Source: Acidobacteriota bacterium (lineage in GTDB: Bacteria > Acidobacteriota > Thermoanaerobaculia > Multivoradales > JAHEKO01). Taken from it: a stretch of DNA of 34,092 nt. A program made the position numbers and the translations under genes. Shown here piece by piece: positions 1-7,141 of this stretch (position 1 is its first letter; the number at the start of each line of letters is the position of its first letter). Under the pieces are notes generated by a model, which was not told where the DNA came from, ran no database searches, and saw only the letters and a program-made list of their open reading frames with translations. The stretch is from assembly GCA_029263375.1 (NCBI GenBank), contig JAJCXP010000043.1:1-34092 (forward strand). Reading direction: 5' to 3'.

Positions 1-372
1 GAGTCCAGCCGCGTGAATGCTGCGCGCCAGTAGACCGCGCGAGAACGGCTGCAGCTCGCCGTGGTAGCGCACCGAGAGCGCGGGCGCCGGACGGGGCGCC
101 CGGGTGAGCCGATCGGGCAGCTCGGGACCGAGGTGACGAACCACTTCGTCGTTGATCGCCCCCGCCAGTTCGGCGGTCGAGATGCGGTCGCGGCCGCCCA
201 CCCGCTCGCGCACCGCGCTGGCGATGGCGTAGGCGCGATCGAAGTCCAGGCCGCGCTGAACCAGATCGTGGGTCACCATCCCGCGGAGGAAGCGGCTGCG
301 GTGGCCTCTCGAATTGACGACCGTTACGTGACGTTTGCCCCCGGTCGAATCGTTCGGGTCGCCCTTGCTCAT
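1..372 (-). CDS. 2-phosphoglycerate kinase-like protein, N-terminal part (ATP-cone region), cut by window edge
   Basis: The first 124 codons of a minus-strand gene whose remainder lies before position 1. The ATG at 372 follows the sixA stop by 7 bp, so the two are probably co-transcribed. Residues about 14-90 read as an ATP-cone domain (RFLRGMVTHDLVQRGLDFDR and ISTAELAGAINDEVVRHLG). They are followed by VRYHGELQPFSRGLLARSI near residue 102, which resembles the start of archaeal-type 2-phosphoglycerate kinases, where a PFSKG-LARSL segment precedes the P-loop kinase domain. Family members phosphorylate 2-phosphoglycerate to 2,3-bisphosphoglycerate. The P-loop itself is not in the window, so the kinase call rests on the N-terminal pattern alone. 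Another ATP-cone protein, such as an NrdR-like or uncharacterised kinase, remains possible. Confidence 0.6.
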   Translation of the reverse strand, partial: MSKGDPNDSTGGKRHVTVVNSRGHRSRFLRGMVTHDLVQRGLDFDRAYAIASAVRERVGGRDRISTAELAGAINDEVVRHLGPELPDRLTRAPRPAPALSVRYHGELQPFSRGLLARSIHAAGL

Positions 373-379
373 CCTGTTC

Positions 380-883
380 TCAGCCTCCGAAGCGTTGCAG
401 GAGCTTTGGCGTCACCGCCCACCTGAGGGTCCCGACGCCAAAATCGGCATCGGCCCAGCGCCCGACTTCGAGGTCGATGCAGACCATCGCACCGGTGACC
501 ATCCGCACGTGGCCGCCGCCGATCAGACGACCGGCGGTCGCCGACCAGACCGGCTCATGACCCGCCAGCAGCAGGCGCTCGACGCTGTCGGCAGTCGTCC
601 GGACCGCCTCGATCAGAACCTCGGGCGAGGCCTCGTAGAAGCGATCGGTAACCTCGACCGGACAGCGCCAGCCACCAGCGATCGCTGCCAGCTCCACGGT
701 GCTGCGAGCGCGCACCGCGCTCGAGGTGATCACCGCCTGCGGCTGCTGCCTAGCGGCAGCCAGAAAGCGCCCGTTGGCGCCCGCGGAACGCTCTCCACGC
801 GGCGCTAGCGGCCGGGCGTGGTCGTTTGCGAAGTCGCCATTCCAGTCCGACTTGGCATGACGCATCAGTATGAGTCTTCTCAA
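380..883 (-). CDS. sixA: Phosphohistidine phosphatase SixA (histidine phosphatase superfamily)
   Basis: A 167-aa protein starting at a TTG codon (883-881). That start gives the family-typical opening MRRLILMRHAKSDW, with the catalytic RH motif at Arg8-His9; the internal ATG would remove the first beta strand. The second conserved histidine is His109 in LLLAGHEP. The length matches SixA, a small branch-1 histidine phosphatase that removes phosphate from phosphohistidine, for example on HPt domains or NPr of the nitrogen phosphotransferase system. The 2-phosphoglycerate kinase-like gene follows 7 bp downstream. Divergent ppk1 and the nearby CHAD gene make a phosphate/polyphosphate neighbourhood, and sixA-ppk-CHAD clustering is something I recall from other bacteria. 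The substrate cannot be read from sequence. Confidence 0.88.
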   Translation of the reverse strand: MRRLILMRHAKSDWNGDFANDHARPLAPRGERSAGANGRFLAAARQQPQAVITSSAVRARSTVELAAIAGGWRCPVEVTDRFYEASPEVLIEAVRTTADSVERLLLAGHEPVWSATAGRLIGGGHVRMVTGAMVCIDLEVGRWADADFGVGTLRWAVTPKLLQRFGG

Positions 884-945
884 GTTCGCGCTCTGACCAT
901 CGTCGTCCGCCGACTCGATCGCGGCGGCGACGCCGGCCGGAACGC

Positions 946-953
946 TATACTAC
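946..953. promoter_or_regulatory. Overlapping divergent -10 elements between sixA and ppk1
   Basis: On the plus strand TATACT (946-951) lies 26 nt before the ppk1 TTG. On the minus strand the overlapping TAGTAT (953-948) fits a -10 for sixA with a leader of roughly 58 nt. I see no good -35 for either. The two hexamers share four base pairs, so the two promoters could compete for polymerase. The plus-strand call is the stronger one because the same TATACT hexamer precedes sufT. Confidence 0.45.
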
Positions 954-965
954 GCGCCCCGCGCC

Positions 966-973
966 GGGAGGTG
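966..973 (+). promoter_or_regulatory. Shine-Dalgarno that sets the ppk1 start
   Basis: GGGAGGTG lies just upstream of TTG 977-979. GGGAGG ends 5 nt before this TTG, which is good spacing. The in-frame GTG at 971 would overlap the Shine-Dalgarno, so TTG 977 is the preferred start. Confidence 0.6.
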
Positions 974-976
974 AAC

Positions 977-3133
977 TTGGCTACCCTCGAAGACCGCCCA
1001 ACCCAGCCAGCCGCCGCCTCGATCGACCTCGACGACCGGAGTCACTACTTCAATCGCGAGCTGAGCTGGCTCGACTTCAACGCCCGTGTCCTGGAGGAGA
1101 TCCTCGACCGGAGCAACCCGCTGCTCGAGCGCGTGAAGTTCCTCGCCATCTTCAGCAGCAACCTGGACGAGTTCTTCATGATCCGGGTATCGGGCCTGCG
1201 CCGGCAGCTCCAGGCTGGAGCGCTCGAAGCGCCGCCGGACGGCATGACACCGGCCGAGCAGCTGGCCGCGATCCGCGAGAAGGTGATGCCGATGCTCGAT
1301 CTGTCCACCACCTGCTGGCGTGAGGATCTGCAGCCCAAGCTCCACGAAGCCGACATTCGGGTGCTGAGCTACTCCGACCTCAAGCGCAAACAGCGCAAGC
1401 TCCTGCGGCGCCATTTCAAGCGTGAGATCTTCCCGGTTCTGACGCCTCTGGCGTTCGATCCCGGCCATCCGTTCCCGCACATCTCGAATCTGTGCATCAA
1501 TCTCGCGGTCGAGATTCACGAGCCGGGCCACGGCGAGCGCTTCGCCCGCTTGAAGGTCCCGAATGCGCTCGACCGTCTGATGCGGATTCCGAGCGAAGAG
1601 AAGGCGGGCGGCTACGAGCATCTCGGCCTGGTCGACCCGAAGAGCAACCACTTCGTCTGGCTGGACGAGGTCGTCGCCGCCAACCTCGACCTGCTCTTCC
1701 CGGGCCTCGAGATCGTCGCCGCCCATCCGTTCCGGGTGACCCGTGACGCCGATCTCGAGATCGAGGTCGACGAGGCGGCCGACCTGATGACGACGATGCA
1801 GGATGTCGTCGCCCAACGACACTTCGGCTCGGCGATTCGGCTCGAGGTCGACGCCCGCATGCCCGAGCGCTTCCGCTCGATCCTGAGCCGTAACCTCCAG
1901 ATCGCTCCCTACCAAGTCTACGAGCAGAAGGGACACCTCGGTCTCGCCGACGTGGCGGAGCTGAACCGGATCGATCGGCCCGACCTCAAGGACGCGCCCT
2001 TCCTCCCGCTGACCCCACCCGGGCTGGGCGGCGACGAGAGCATCTTCTCGGTCCTACGAGAGCGGGACGCTGTTCTTTACCACCCCTACGACAGCTTCGG
2101 CCCGGTGGTCGACCTGATCCGCACTGCCGCCAAGGATCCGGACGTCATCGCCATCAAACAGACCCTCTACCGGACCGGGCCTGACTCGCCGGTCGTGCAG
2201 TCGCTGCGCGATGCCCGCGAGCGCGGCAAGCAGGTCTCGGCCCTGGTCGAGCTCAAGGCGCGGTTCGACGAGCAGAACAACATCGTCTGGGCCCGGGCGT
2301 TGGAAGACGCCGGCGTGCATGTGGTCTACGGCTTGGTCGGGCTCAAGGTGCACTGCAAGATGTGTCTGATCGTCCGCCGTGAGGCGCACGGCATTCAGAG
2401 CTACGTCCACCTGAGCACCGGCAATTACAACCCGGTGACCGCGCGCTTCTACACCGACGTCGGCTATCTGACGAGCGATCCCCACCTGGCGGCGGACGTC
2501 TCCGACCTCTTCAACTCACTGACCGGCTACTCGCGAAAGAACCGCTACCGGAAGCTGCTGGTATCTCCGCATTCGATGCGCGACCAGCTACTCGAGCGAA
2601 TCGACCGCGAAATCGCCGTTCACCGCGAGAGCGGCGACGGCTACCTGGCGTTCAAGATGAACTCTCTGGTCGACAAGGCGTGCATCCGCAAGCTCTACGA
2701 GGCCTCGCGCGCCGGCGTCGAGGTCGATCTCCAGGTGCGCGGCATCTGCTGCTTGCGCCCCGGAGTTCCGGACGTGAGCGAGAACATTCGAGTGAGCTCG
2801 ATCGTCGGTCGCTTCCTCGAGCATTCGCGGCTCTTCTACTTCCGCAACGGCGGCGACGAAGAGCTCCTGCTCGGCAGCGCCGACCTGATGCCCAGAAACC
2901 TGGGCGGCCGGGTCGAGCTCCTGTTCCCGGTCCAGGACCCCGGTCTGCTGCGGGCGCTCCGCGACGACGTGCTGTTCCTGCACCTGCGTGACAACGTGCG
3001 GGCTCGGGTGCTCGACGCCGATGGCGTCTACCGCCGGAGTAGCCCGGCGCCCGGCGAGCTCGCGATCGACGCGCAGACCCTCCGGCTCGCGCAGCCGGGC
3101 TCCTGGCACGCCGACGAAGTGCTTCCAGGCTAG
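977..3133 (+). CDS. ppk1: Polyphosphate kinase 1
   Basis: A 718-aa PPK1, close to the usual 690-720. It reversibly transfers the gamma phosphate of ATP to a growing polyphosphate chain through a phosphohistidine intermediate. The N-terminal domain opens with YFNRELSWLDFNARVLEE. The two phospholipase D-like catalytic halves carry YVHLSTGNYN, with the autophosphorylated histidine at His478, and EHSRLFYF with His616. The reading frame stays open upstream to 818, but TTG 977 with GGGAGG five bases before it is the best start. The 3' end overlaps the convergent CHAD gene by four bases. CHAD domains bind polyphosphate, so the neighbourhood is functionally coherent. The catalytic core is complete, and no frameshift or truncation is seen. 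Confidence 0.97.
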   Translation: MATLEDRPTQPAAASIDLDDRSHYFNRELSWLDFNARVLEEILDRSNPLLERVKFLAIFSSNLDEFFMIRVSGLRRQLQAGALEAPPDGMTPAEQLAAIREKVMPMLDLSTTCWREDLQPKLHEADIRVLSYSDLKRKQRKLLRRHFKREIFPVLTPLAFDPGHPFPHISNLCINLAVEIHEPGHGERFARLKVPNALDRLMRIPSEEKAGGYEHLGLVDPKSNHFVWLDEVVAANLDLLFPGLEIVAAHPFRVTRDADLEIEVDEAADLMTTMQDVVAQRHFGSAIRLEVDARMPERFRSILSRNLQIAPYQVYEQKGHLGLADVAELNRIDRPDLKDAPFLPLTPPGLGGDESIFSVLRERDAVLYHPYDSFGPVVDLIRTAAKDPDVIAIKQTLYRTGPDSPVVQSLRDARERGKQVSALVELKARFDEQNNIVWARALEDAGVHVVYGLVGLKVHCKMCLIVRREAHGIQSYVHLSTGNYNPVTARFYTDVGYLTSDPHLAADVSDLFNSLTGYSRKNRYRKLLVSPHSMRDQLLERIDREIAVHRESGDGYLAFKMNSLVDKACIRKLYEASRAGVEVDLQVRGICCLRPGVPDVSENIRVSSIVGRFLEHSRLFYFRNGGDEELLLGSADLMPRNLGGRVELLFPVQDPGLLRALRDDVLFLHLRDNVRARVLDADGVYRRSSPAPGELAIDAQTLRLAQPGSWHADEVLPG

Positions 3134-4029
3134 ACCGTGGTGCGGAATCGGGAGAATCGCTCGGAAAACTGCGCACGCTCGAGGGCCACGCCAGTCTTCA
3201 GCTGCTTCAGCAGCGGCCGGAGAGCGCGCTTGCCAGCGCCTCGCGACTTTCGCACGATCCCCGCGTCGAGCGCGAGGCGCTTCAACAGCCGTCGCTGAAC
3301 CCGGTAGTCGTTCAGAACGCCCAGGGTGTTCTGCAGCCGCTTGAGGCCCCGGATCTGCCCCTCGACATCGAACAGTGCACGGAAGAACTCGAGCAGATAT
3401 CTCAGCTTCTTGCACTCCAGACGCAGCTGGTGGAGCGCCTTCAGCGGACTCTCAGCGGTGATCGCGTCCCCGCGGTCCAGAACCCGCCGGCGCGCACGAT
3501 CAATCCAGCGGGCGGCGGCGACCTCGATCGGCTCCGCCGCCGCCTCCGGCGGCCGCCACGCTTCGGACTCGGGGTGGGGCTCGGCGTGCAGGTATTCGGA
3601 CCACGAGTCCATCAGCTTGCGATAGCGCGGACCTTCGAGCGAAGCGGACAGCTGCCTGTGTTCACTCGTCAGCTCCAGGTCGAGCCGGCGCACCAGCGGC
3701 TGGAGCCGACGACGAACATCCGGGGACAGACCCGCCATTCGACCGGGCAGCGTGAGCGCCAGGACGTCGAGATCACGGGCCGGACCGGTGAACTTGCCCA
3801 GCCAGGACAACTCCGGCCGAAATCGAGCCACGGCGTCCGCCGCAAGGACACTGTGCATCTCTCCGACCGCGACACGCGTGCGGCGCACGGCGACCCGGAA
3901 GTCGTGCAGGAACTCGGGATCCAGGCTCCGTATCGCCCCGCTCTCGTTGCGGCGAATCTCCTGCAGCTGCTCGACCAGGATGGCGCGAACCGCATCGCCG
4001 GCCTTGCTGGTTGGGCCGCAAGCAAGCAT
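3130..4029 (-). CDS. CHAD domain protein (polyphosphate-binding)
   Basis: A 299-aa, Arg/Lys-rich, all-helical protein made of a CHAD domain (conserved histidine alpha-helical domain). The repeat signatures are HDFRVAVRRTRVAVGE near residue 42 and ALHQLRLECKKLRYLLEFF in the second half. CHAD proteins bind inorganic polyphosphate through basic surfaces, which fits the convergent neighbour ppk1. The start is ambiguous. A GTG at 4056 overlaps the pilX stop as GTGA and has a weak GAGG ten bases upstream. The ATG at 4029 sits seven bases after a perfect TATACT, as expected for a leaderless transcript. I chose ATG 4029; the GTG start would add nine residues. There is no CYTH or other catalytic domain, so this is a stand-alone binding protein rather than an enzyme. 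Confidence 0.9.
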   Translation of the reverse strand: MLACGPTSKAGDAVRAILVEQLQEIRRNESGAIRSLDPEFLHDFRVAVRRTRVAVGEMHSVLAADAVARFRPELSWLGKFTGPARDLDVLALTLPGRMAGLSPDVRRRLQPLVRRLDLELTSEHRQLSASLEGPRYRKLMDSWSEYLHAEPHPESEAWRPPEAAAEPIEVAAARWIDRARRRVLDRGDAITAESPLKALHQLRLECKKLRYLLEFFRALFDVEGQIRGLKRLQNTLGVLNDYRVQRRLLKRLALDAGIVRKSRGAGKRALRPLLKQLKTGVALERAQFSERFSRFRTTV

Positions 4030-4036
4030 CGCCGTG

Positions 4037-4042
4037 AGTATA
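4037..4042 (-). promoter_or_regulatory. -10 element TATACT for the CHAD gene, possibly leaderless
   Basis: On the minus strand TATACT (4042-4037) is followed by seven bases and then ATG 4029. No Shine-Dalgarno precedes that ATG and no -35 is evident. The element lies in the 23-bp gap after the pilX stop. If translation instead starts at GTG 4056, this hexamer is inside the coding region and is coincidental. Confidence 0.4.
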
Positions 4043-4052
4043 GAGCCCTCGT

Positions 4053-4772
4053 TCACACAGGCGCGACCTCACGCCAGTCGCTCACGACAACGCAGACCGG
4101 CACCTCGATCGCACAGACCGCGCCGCTCTCCGGGTCGAGCGCCGAGACCGGCAACGTCCGCCCCGCGAACCGGCAGCGACTCGGATTGAGCTCGGCCGTC
4201 AACCGCGCGGTGAGCCGGGCGACCACGTCGTCGTCAGCACACCGCGGGTCCGGAACCGCGTCTTCTGGGTCGTCGTCGATGGCTCCAGGAGACGGCCACG
4301 GCTGCAGCGTAACGACGGCTTCGAGCGCCACTCGAGCCACTCTGCGCTCGCGACCGGCCGGGTCGGAGGTCGCGCTGAGCAGACGTTCACCGATCGCGCC
4401 GAGCCGGTAGCTGACCCTGGCAACTCTCGACTCTTCGGCACCGCAGGTGGTGCATGGCACGATCGACAGCAACGTCGGCAGCTCCACCTCGATACGACGG
4501 ATCGCCCTGACCGGCCCTGGCTGGGCCGGCCCCAGCTCGATCCCTGGGTGCTCGACCGGCCGCCCCTCGAGCAGACCGGCGATCGCGATCGCCAATCCCG
4601 ACTCGGCCGCGGCCAGCGCCTGTAGACGGCTCTCCAGGGCCCTCCCCAACCGGCGCTCTGTCGAGGCGATTCTCGAGATGGCGATCCCCAGGCCGGTGAG
4701 CGCCAGCAGCGCGGTCAAAGCCAGCAGGTAGGCGCCGCCCCGCTGGGCGATCTCCGCTCCGCGGCCGGTCAC
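4053..4772 (-). CDS. PilX-like minor pilin assembly protein
   Basis: A 239-aa protein, GTG start at 4772 overlapping the pilW-like stop as GTGA. The N-terminus (EIAQRGGAYLLALTALLAL, then GLGIAISRIASTERRLGRAL) matches the PilX_N pattern: a short basic leader, one hydrophobic helix (about residues 12-34), then an amphipathic stretch ending in LQALAAAESGLAIA. The leader lacks the Glu at position 5 of mature type IV pilins, as is usual for PilX-type proteins. The rest is a predicted extracytoplasmic domain with a CTTCG motif and three later cysteines that could form disulfides. It belongs to the three-gene minor-pilin run read from 6456 down, whose products would prime pilus or pseudopilus assembly in the inner membrane. 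Sequence beyond the N-terminus is not diagnostic. Confidence 0.75.
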   Translation of the reverse strand: MTGRGAEIAQRGGAYLLALTALLALTGLGIAISRIASTERRLGRALESRLQALAAAESGLAIAIAGLLEGRPVEHPGIELGPAQPGPVRAIRRIEVELPTLLSIVPCTTCGAEESRVARVSYRLGAIGERLLSATSDPAGRERRVARVALEAVVTLQPWPSPGAIDDDPEDAVPDPRCADDDVVARLTARLTAELNPSRCRFAGRTLPVSALDPESGAVCAIEVPVCVVVSDWREVAPV

Positions 4773-5899
4773 CCTCGCCTCCGGACCGTCGCCTCTACTC
4801 GGCCGCGCTGGAAGCGGCGAACCTCGGGGTCACCCGTCGGCGACGTGGTTTCGTGGAACAGCCGGTTCTCGATTCGGTCGAGCGCCGGCGACAGGTAGCC
4901 CGGCTCCGCGCGCGCCGCGCGCAGCAGCAGGGTGAACCGTACCCACTGCGGTGAGATTTTCGACCACTCCGGATCCCCGGCGGCGTCGCCCGGGTCGTTC
5001 CACAGCCATTCGTCCGGCACCGCGGCCTCTTCGACGGCGCCGTCTCGATCCAGATCGGCGCCCAGCGCAATCTGCAGGTCGAGCGCGTGGTCGACCAGAT
5101 CCACTCCGCCGGCCGGCGAACCCGGGTGAGGGGTCTCGCTGCCTGGCCGAAATCGCGCACGTGCAAGGCGCGGCCTAAAGAGCTCCGCTGCCGCCTCCGG
5201 ATCGTGCCGCACGTAGTATCGATACTCCTCCAGCATGCCGAGTCGGGTCGCCGTTCCGATCGGCAGGAGCGGCTCGCAGAGCGCCGCATAGCCCGCCGCC
5301 AACTCAGAGCCGGTAGCCCGGTACGACAGTGCCAACTGCTCTGGAACGCCGGGAGCCGACTCCGCGACGATCTCGTGTCCGGTCAGCTCGACTACCACGC
5401 AGCCGACCGAAGCCGCCGGACCTGCGAGCAGTAGCGCGCCACCCACCTCGTCGGCCGCGCGGTCGGCAAGCGCCGTCAAGCTCTGGCTCGCGCCGCCCGA
5501 GGTGACCGCGCGGACATGTACCCGCCCGGAGCTCGGGCTCTCGACTTCACTGGTCGCGATCTCGTAGATCGGATCGTCGAAGACACCGCGCAGAATCAGG
5601 ATATCGCTCTCGGGCGCCACCGCCCCGGCGCTGCGCCCACCAACGCGCCGGCCAGGCGGAACGTTGTCCTCGAGCGCAATCGCCGTGACCTCCAAGCCGC
5701 CACGTCCGGCGCTACGCGCTCGGCGAGTGATCTCGTCTACCGCGATCCGCAGCGATTGTTGCAGATCGGCAGCCAGACTCTGGCGCCGCACGCTTCGAAT
5801 CTGGCCGCGCACCAGCGTGAGAATGCCGCCCACCAGAAGCAGGCCCACCGCCAGCGCGATCGCCGCTTCGATCAGCGTGAACCCGCGTCGGTGTCTCAT
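4769..5899 (-). CDS. PilW-like type IV minor pilin (prepilin)
   Basis: A 376-aa prepilin. The leader MRHRRG is followed by FTLIEAAIALAVGLLLVGG: a class III signal with cleavage expected after Gly6, Glu5 of the mature protein present, and a hydrophobic N-terminal helix. I chose ATG 5899 because it overlaps the upstream stop as ATGA; an ATG four codons earlier would lengthen the leader. The helix leads into QSLRIAVDEITRRARSAG, typical of PilW-type pilins, which are longer than major pilins. The globular part is Asp/Glu-rich late on (LGADLDRDGAVEEA), a loop that could bind calcium. It would be processed by a PilD-type peptidase not encoded in this window and act as a minor pilin alongside its two operon partners. 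Confidence 0.85.
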   Translation of the reverse strand: MRHRRGFTLIEAAIALAVGLLLVGGILTLVRGQIRSVRRQSLAADLQQSLRIAVDEITRRARSAGRGGLEVTAIALEDNVPPGRRVGGRSAGAVAPESDILILRGVFDDPIYEIATSEVESPSSGRVHVRAVTSGGASQSLTALADRAADEVGGALLLAGPAASVGCVVVELTGHEIVAESAPGVPEQLALSYRATGSELAAGYAALCEPLLPIGTATRLGMLEEYRYYVRHDPEAAAELFRPRLARARFRPGSETPHPGSPAGGVDLVDHALDLQIALGADLDRDGAVEEAAVPDEWLWNDPGDAAGDPEWSKISPQWVRFTLLLRAARAEPGYLSPALDRIENRLFHETTSPTGDPEVRRFQRGRVEATVRRRG

Positions 5900-6456
5900 T
5901 CGATCGCCCATTCGATTCGTTCCAGCGTCAGCCGACGATGACCGTCGACCGTCCTCGCGAGAGCGACCTCGACGCTCTCGAGTCGAACCGGCGGCGGGCC
6001 GTCAGCGGGATCCCAATCCGAGTCGGTGAGGCCTTCCGAGGGCTCGATGCGACCGTCCTCGATCGAATTCAGCGGATAGCGTCGAACGGTCGTGGACGCG
6101 ATCCAGAGCGTACGATCGGGCAGGGCCGGAGGCGTCGGTAGCCAGCGCCGCTGATCCCCCGAGAAGAACTCGAAGCTCGAGCCTGTCTCCGACGAGGCCG
6201 CGGAGTCAGGAGCTGCGAGCAGCTCGAGGCGACTCGCAGCCAACGACGCGGCCTGGGCACCCTCGGCGGCATCGCGGACGTCCCCGGCCGCCCGCACGTA
6301 CAGCGGCGCCGCCGCGAGCAACGCGGCCTCGAACATCACTGCGGCCAGAAGCAGCTCGAGCAACGACCCACCGTGTGAGCGTCCACCGCGCCGGCTCAGG
6401 CTACGCGAGCCGCCTGGGCGCCCCACGTCAGGTGCGAGTTCGTTCGTCCATCCCAT
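5896..6456 (-). CDS. PilV-like minor pilin with divergent prepilin motif
   Basis: A 186-aa protein and first of the three overlapping minor-pilin genes. After a long basic leader of about 29 residues, the sequence SHGGSLLELLLAAVMFEAAL reads as a prepilin peptidase site. Cleavage between the two glycines would put Glu at mature position 5, followed by a hydrophobic helix. The motif departs from the common GFTLIE form, and the leader is unusually long for a PilV; an in-frame GTG ten codons in (position 6426) would shorten it. The body carries AAEGAQAASLAASRLELLAA, the usual PilV pattern after the helix, and a short C-terminal beta-rich region. The call rests on the N-terminus plus synteny with the pilW- and pilX-like genes. 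Confidence 0.68.
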   Translation of the reverse strand: MGWTNELAPDVGRPGGSRSLSRRGGRSHGGSLLELLLAAVMFEAALLAAAPLYVRAAGDVRDAAEGAQAASLAASRLELLAAPDSAASSETGSSFEFFSGDQRRWLPTPPALPDRTLWIASTTVRRYPLNSIEDGRIEPSEGLTDSDWDPADGPPPVRLESVEVALARTVDGHRRLTLERIEWAIE

Positions 6457-6460
6457 CTAT

Positions 6461-6481
6461 CCCGGTAGGACGGGAACCGGG
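6461..6481 (-). other. Small inverted repeat just upstream of the pilV-like gene
   Basis: CCCGGT (6461-6466) and ACCGGG (6476-6481) form a 6-bp perfect stem with a 9-nt loop, ending 4 bp before the pilV-like ATG. It has no T-tract. It could be an attenuating hairpin or an operator between the zinc-ribbon gene and the pilin genes, or chance in GC-rich DNA. Confidence 0.3.
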
Positions 6482-6503
6482 GGGCGGCTCTGCCGGGTAT
6501 CCG

Positions 6504-6722
6504 CTAGATCAGGCCACCGAGGCTACCGCCGACGATCGCCCGGCAGTGAGAGCAGACCATCACCTGGCCGCGGCGCGGTAGCGCGGAAGTGAAGTTCACC
6601 CGGGTGCGCAGGAGGCGAACGACGAGGAGGGTTTCGATCTTCTTCTCGCATCGAGGGCACGACGCCGCGGCTTCTAGCGTGTACTCCGCTTCGATCGATT
6701 CGTCCATCCGTGGCTCTTCCAT
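6504..6722 (-). CDS. Small zinc-ribbon protein of unknown function
   Basis: A 72-aa protein with two CxxC knuckles, Cys22-Cys25 (SCPRC) and Cys57-Cys60 (VCSHC), separated by a 31-residue strand-rich segment. This is the layout of a single zinc ribbon. The start is fixed by a strong Shine-Dalgarno, GGAGGTG at 6734-6728, five bases before ATG 6722; the frame is open further upstream but lacks such a site. It lies 47 bp before the minor-pilin run on the same strand and could be its first gene, or an independent small regulator or RNA-binding protein. I do not recognise a named family. There is no transmembrane segment or signal peptide. Confidence 0.75.
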   Translation of the reverse strand: MEEPRMDESIEAEYTLEAAASCPRCEKKIETLLVVRLLRTRVNFTSALPRRGQVMVCSHCRAIVGGSLGGLI

Positions 6723-7129
6723 AACGACACCTCCGCTCGGGTCCAGGACGTTACCAATTTTCGTACGGCCGATCTGTGAAACCGGCCGCACCCTCCCCCG
6801 AGAGCCCGGAGATGGACGCATTCACCTCGATCGGGTAGAATCTATTTGCGATTCACCTAACAAGGTACGAATCTAATCTGTGGTGGAAAGGGAGGAGTCC
6901 GCTCGCCCCAATATCCCATCCCTCTCTTAGGAGAGATCCGAGCATCACCCGCTTTTCTCTATCCGTACTCCGCTATCTACAGCGGTCAACCGATGATGCC
7001 TACCGCGTTCGGACCCTCCCCCCACCTCCAACACAGAGCCCCCTTGCTCCACTAGTAAGTTGCCGCTCCCCTCGAGTTCCTGACAGCCGGTTTCGTTTTT
7101 TCTGGCGCTCAGGACTCGTGCGGCGGCGC
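6723..7129. other. 407-bp intergenic region, lower GC, no convincing gene
   Basis: Between the zinc-ribbon gene and the sufT promoter. GC falls to about 45% around 6841-6900 and 55-60% beyond, against well over 60% in the flanking genes. The plus strand is pyrimidine-rich from about 6900. I see small stems (CTCTC-TTAG-GAGAG near 6922; CCGCT-ATCTAC-AGCGG near 6970) and a six-T run at 7096-7101, but no T-tailed terminator hairpin and no match to the tRNA, tmRNA, SRP, RNase P or 6S signatures I know. No open frame here has both a Shine-Dalgarno and protein-like composition. It presumably holds the divergent promoters, and possibly an unrecognised RNA. Confidence 0.4.
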
Positions 7130-7135
7130 TATACT
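7130..7135 (+). promoter_or_regulatory. -10 element of a probable leaderless sufT promoter
   Basis: TATACT at 7130-7135 is followed by exactly six bases and then the sufT ATG at 7142, so the expected transcription start falls on or next to the start codon. There is no Shine-Dalgarno upstream of the ATG and no recognisable -35. Confidence 0.6.
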
Positions 7136-7141
7136 TTCGAT

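Noticed and set aside
818-976. Upstream in-frame extension of ppk1 to 818
   Set aside because: It would run through the sixA start and the TATACT element, and the added residues do not resemble PPK1. TTG 977 has a well-placed Shine-Dalgarno.
950-1936. A 328-codon minus-strand frame opposite the first half of ppk1
   Set aside because: ppk1 is unambiguous on the plus strand; the opposite frame has shadow composition only.
6840-7117. Known structural RNA (6S, SRP, RNase P, tmRNA) in the low-GC gap
   Set aside because: None of the conserved sequence signatures I know for these RNAs are present on either strand.
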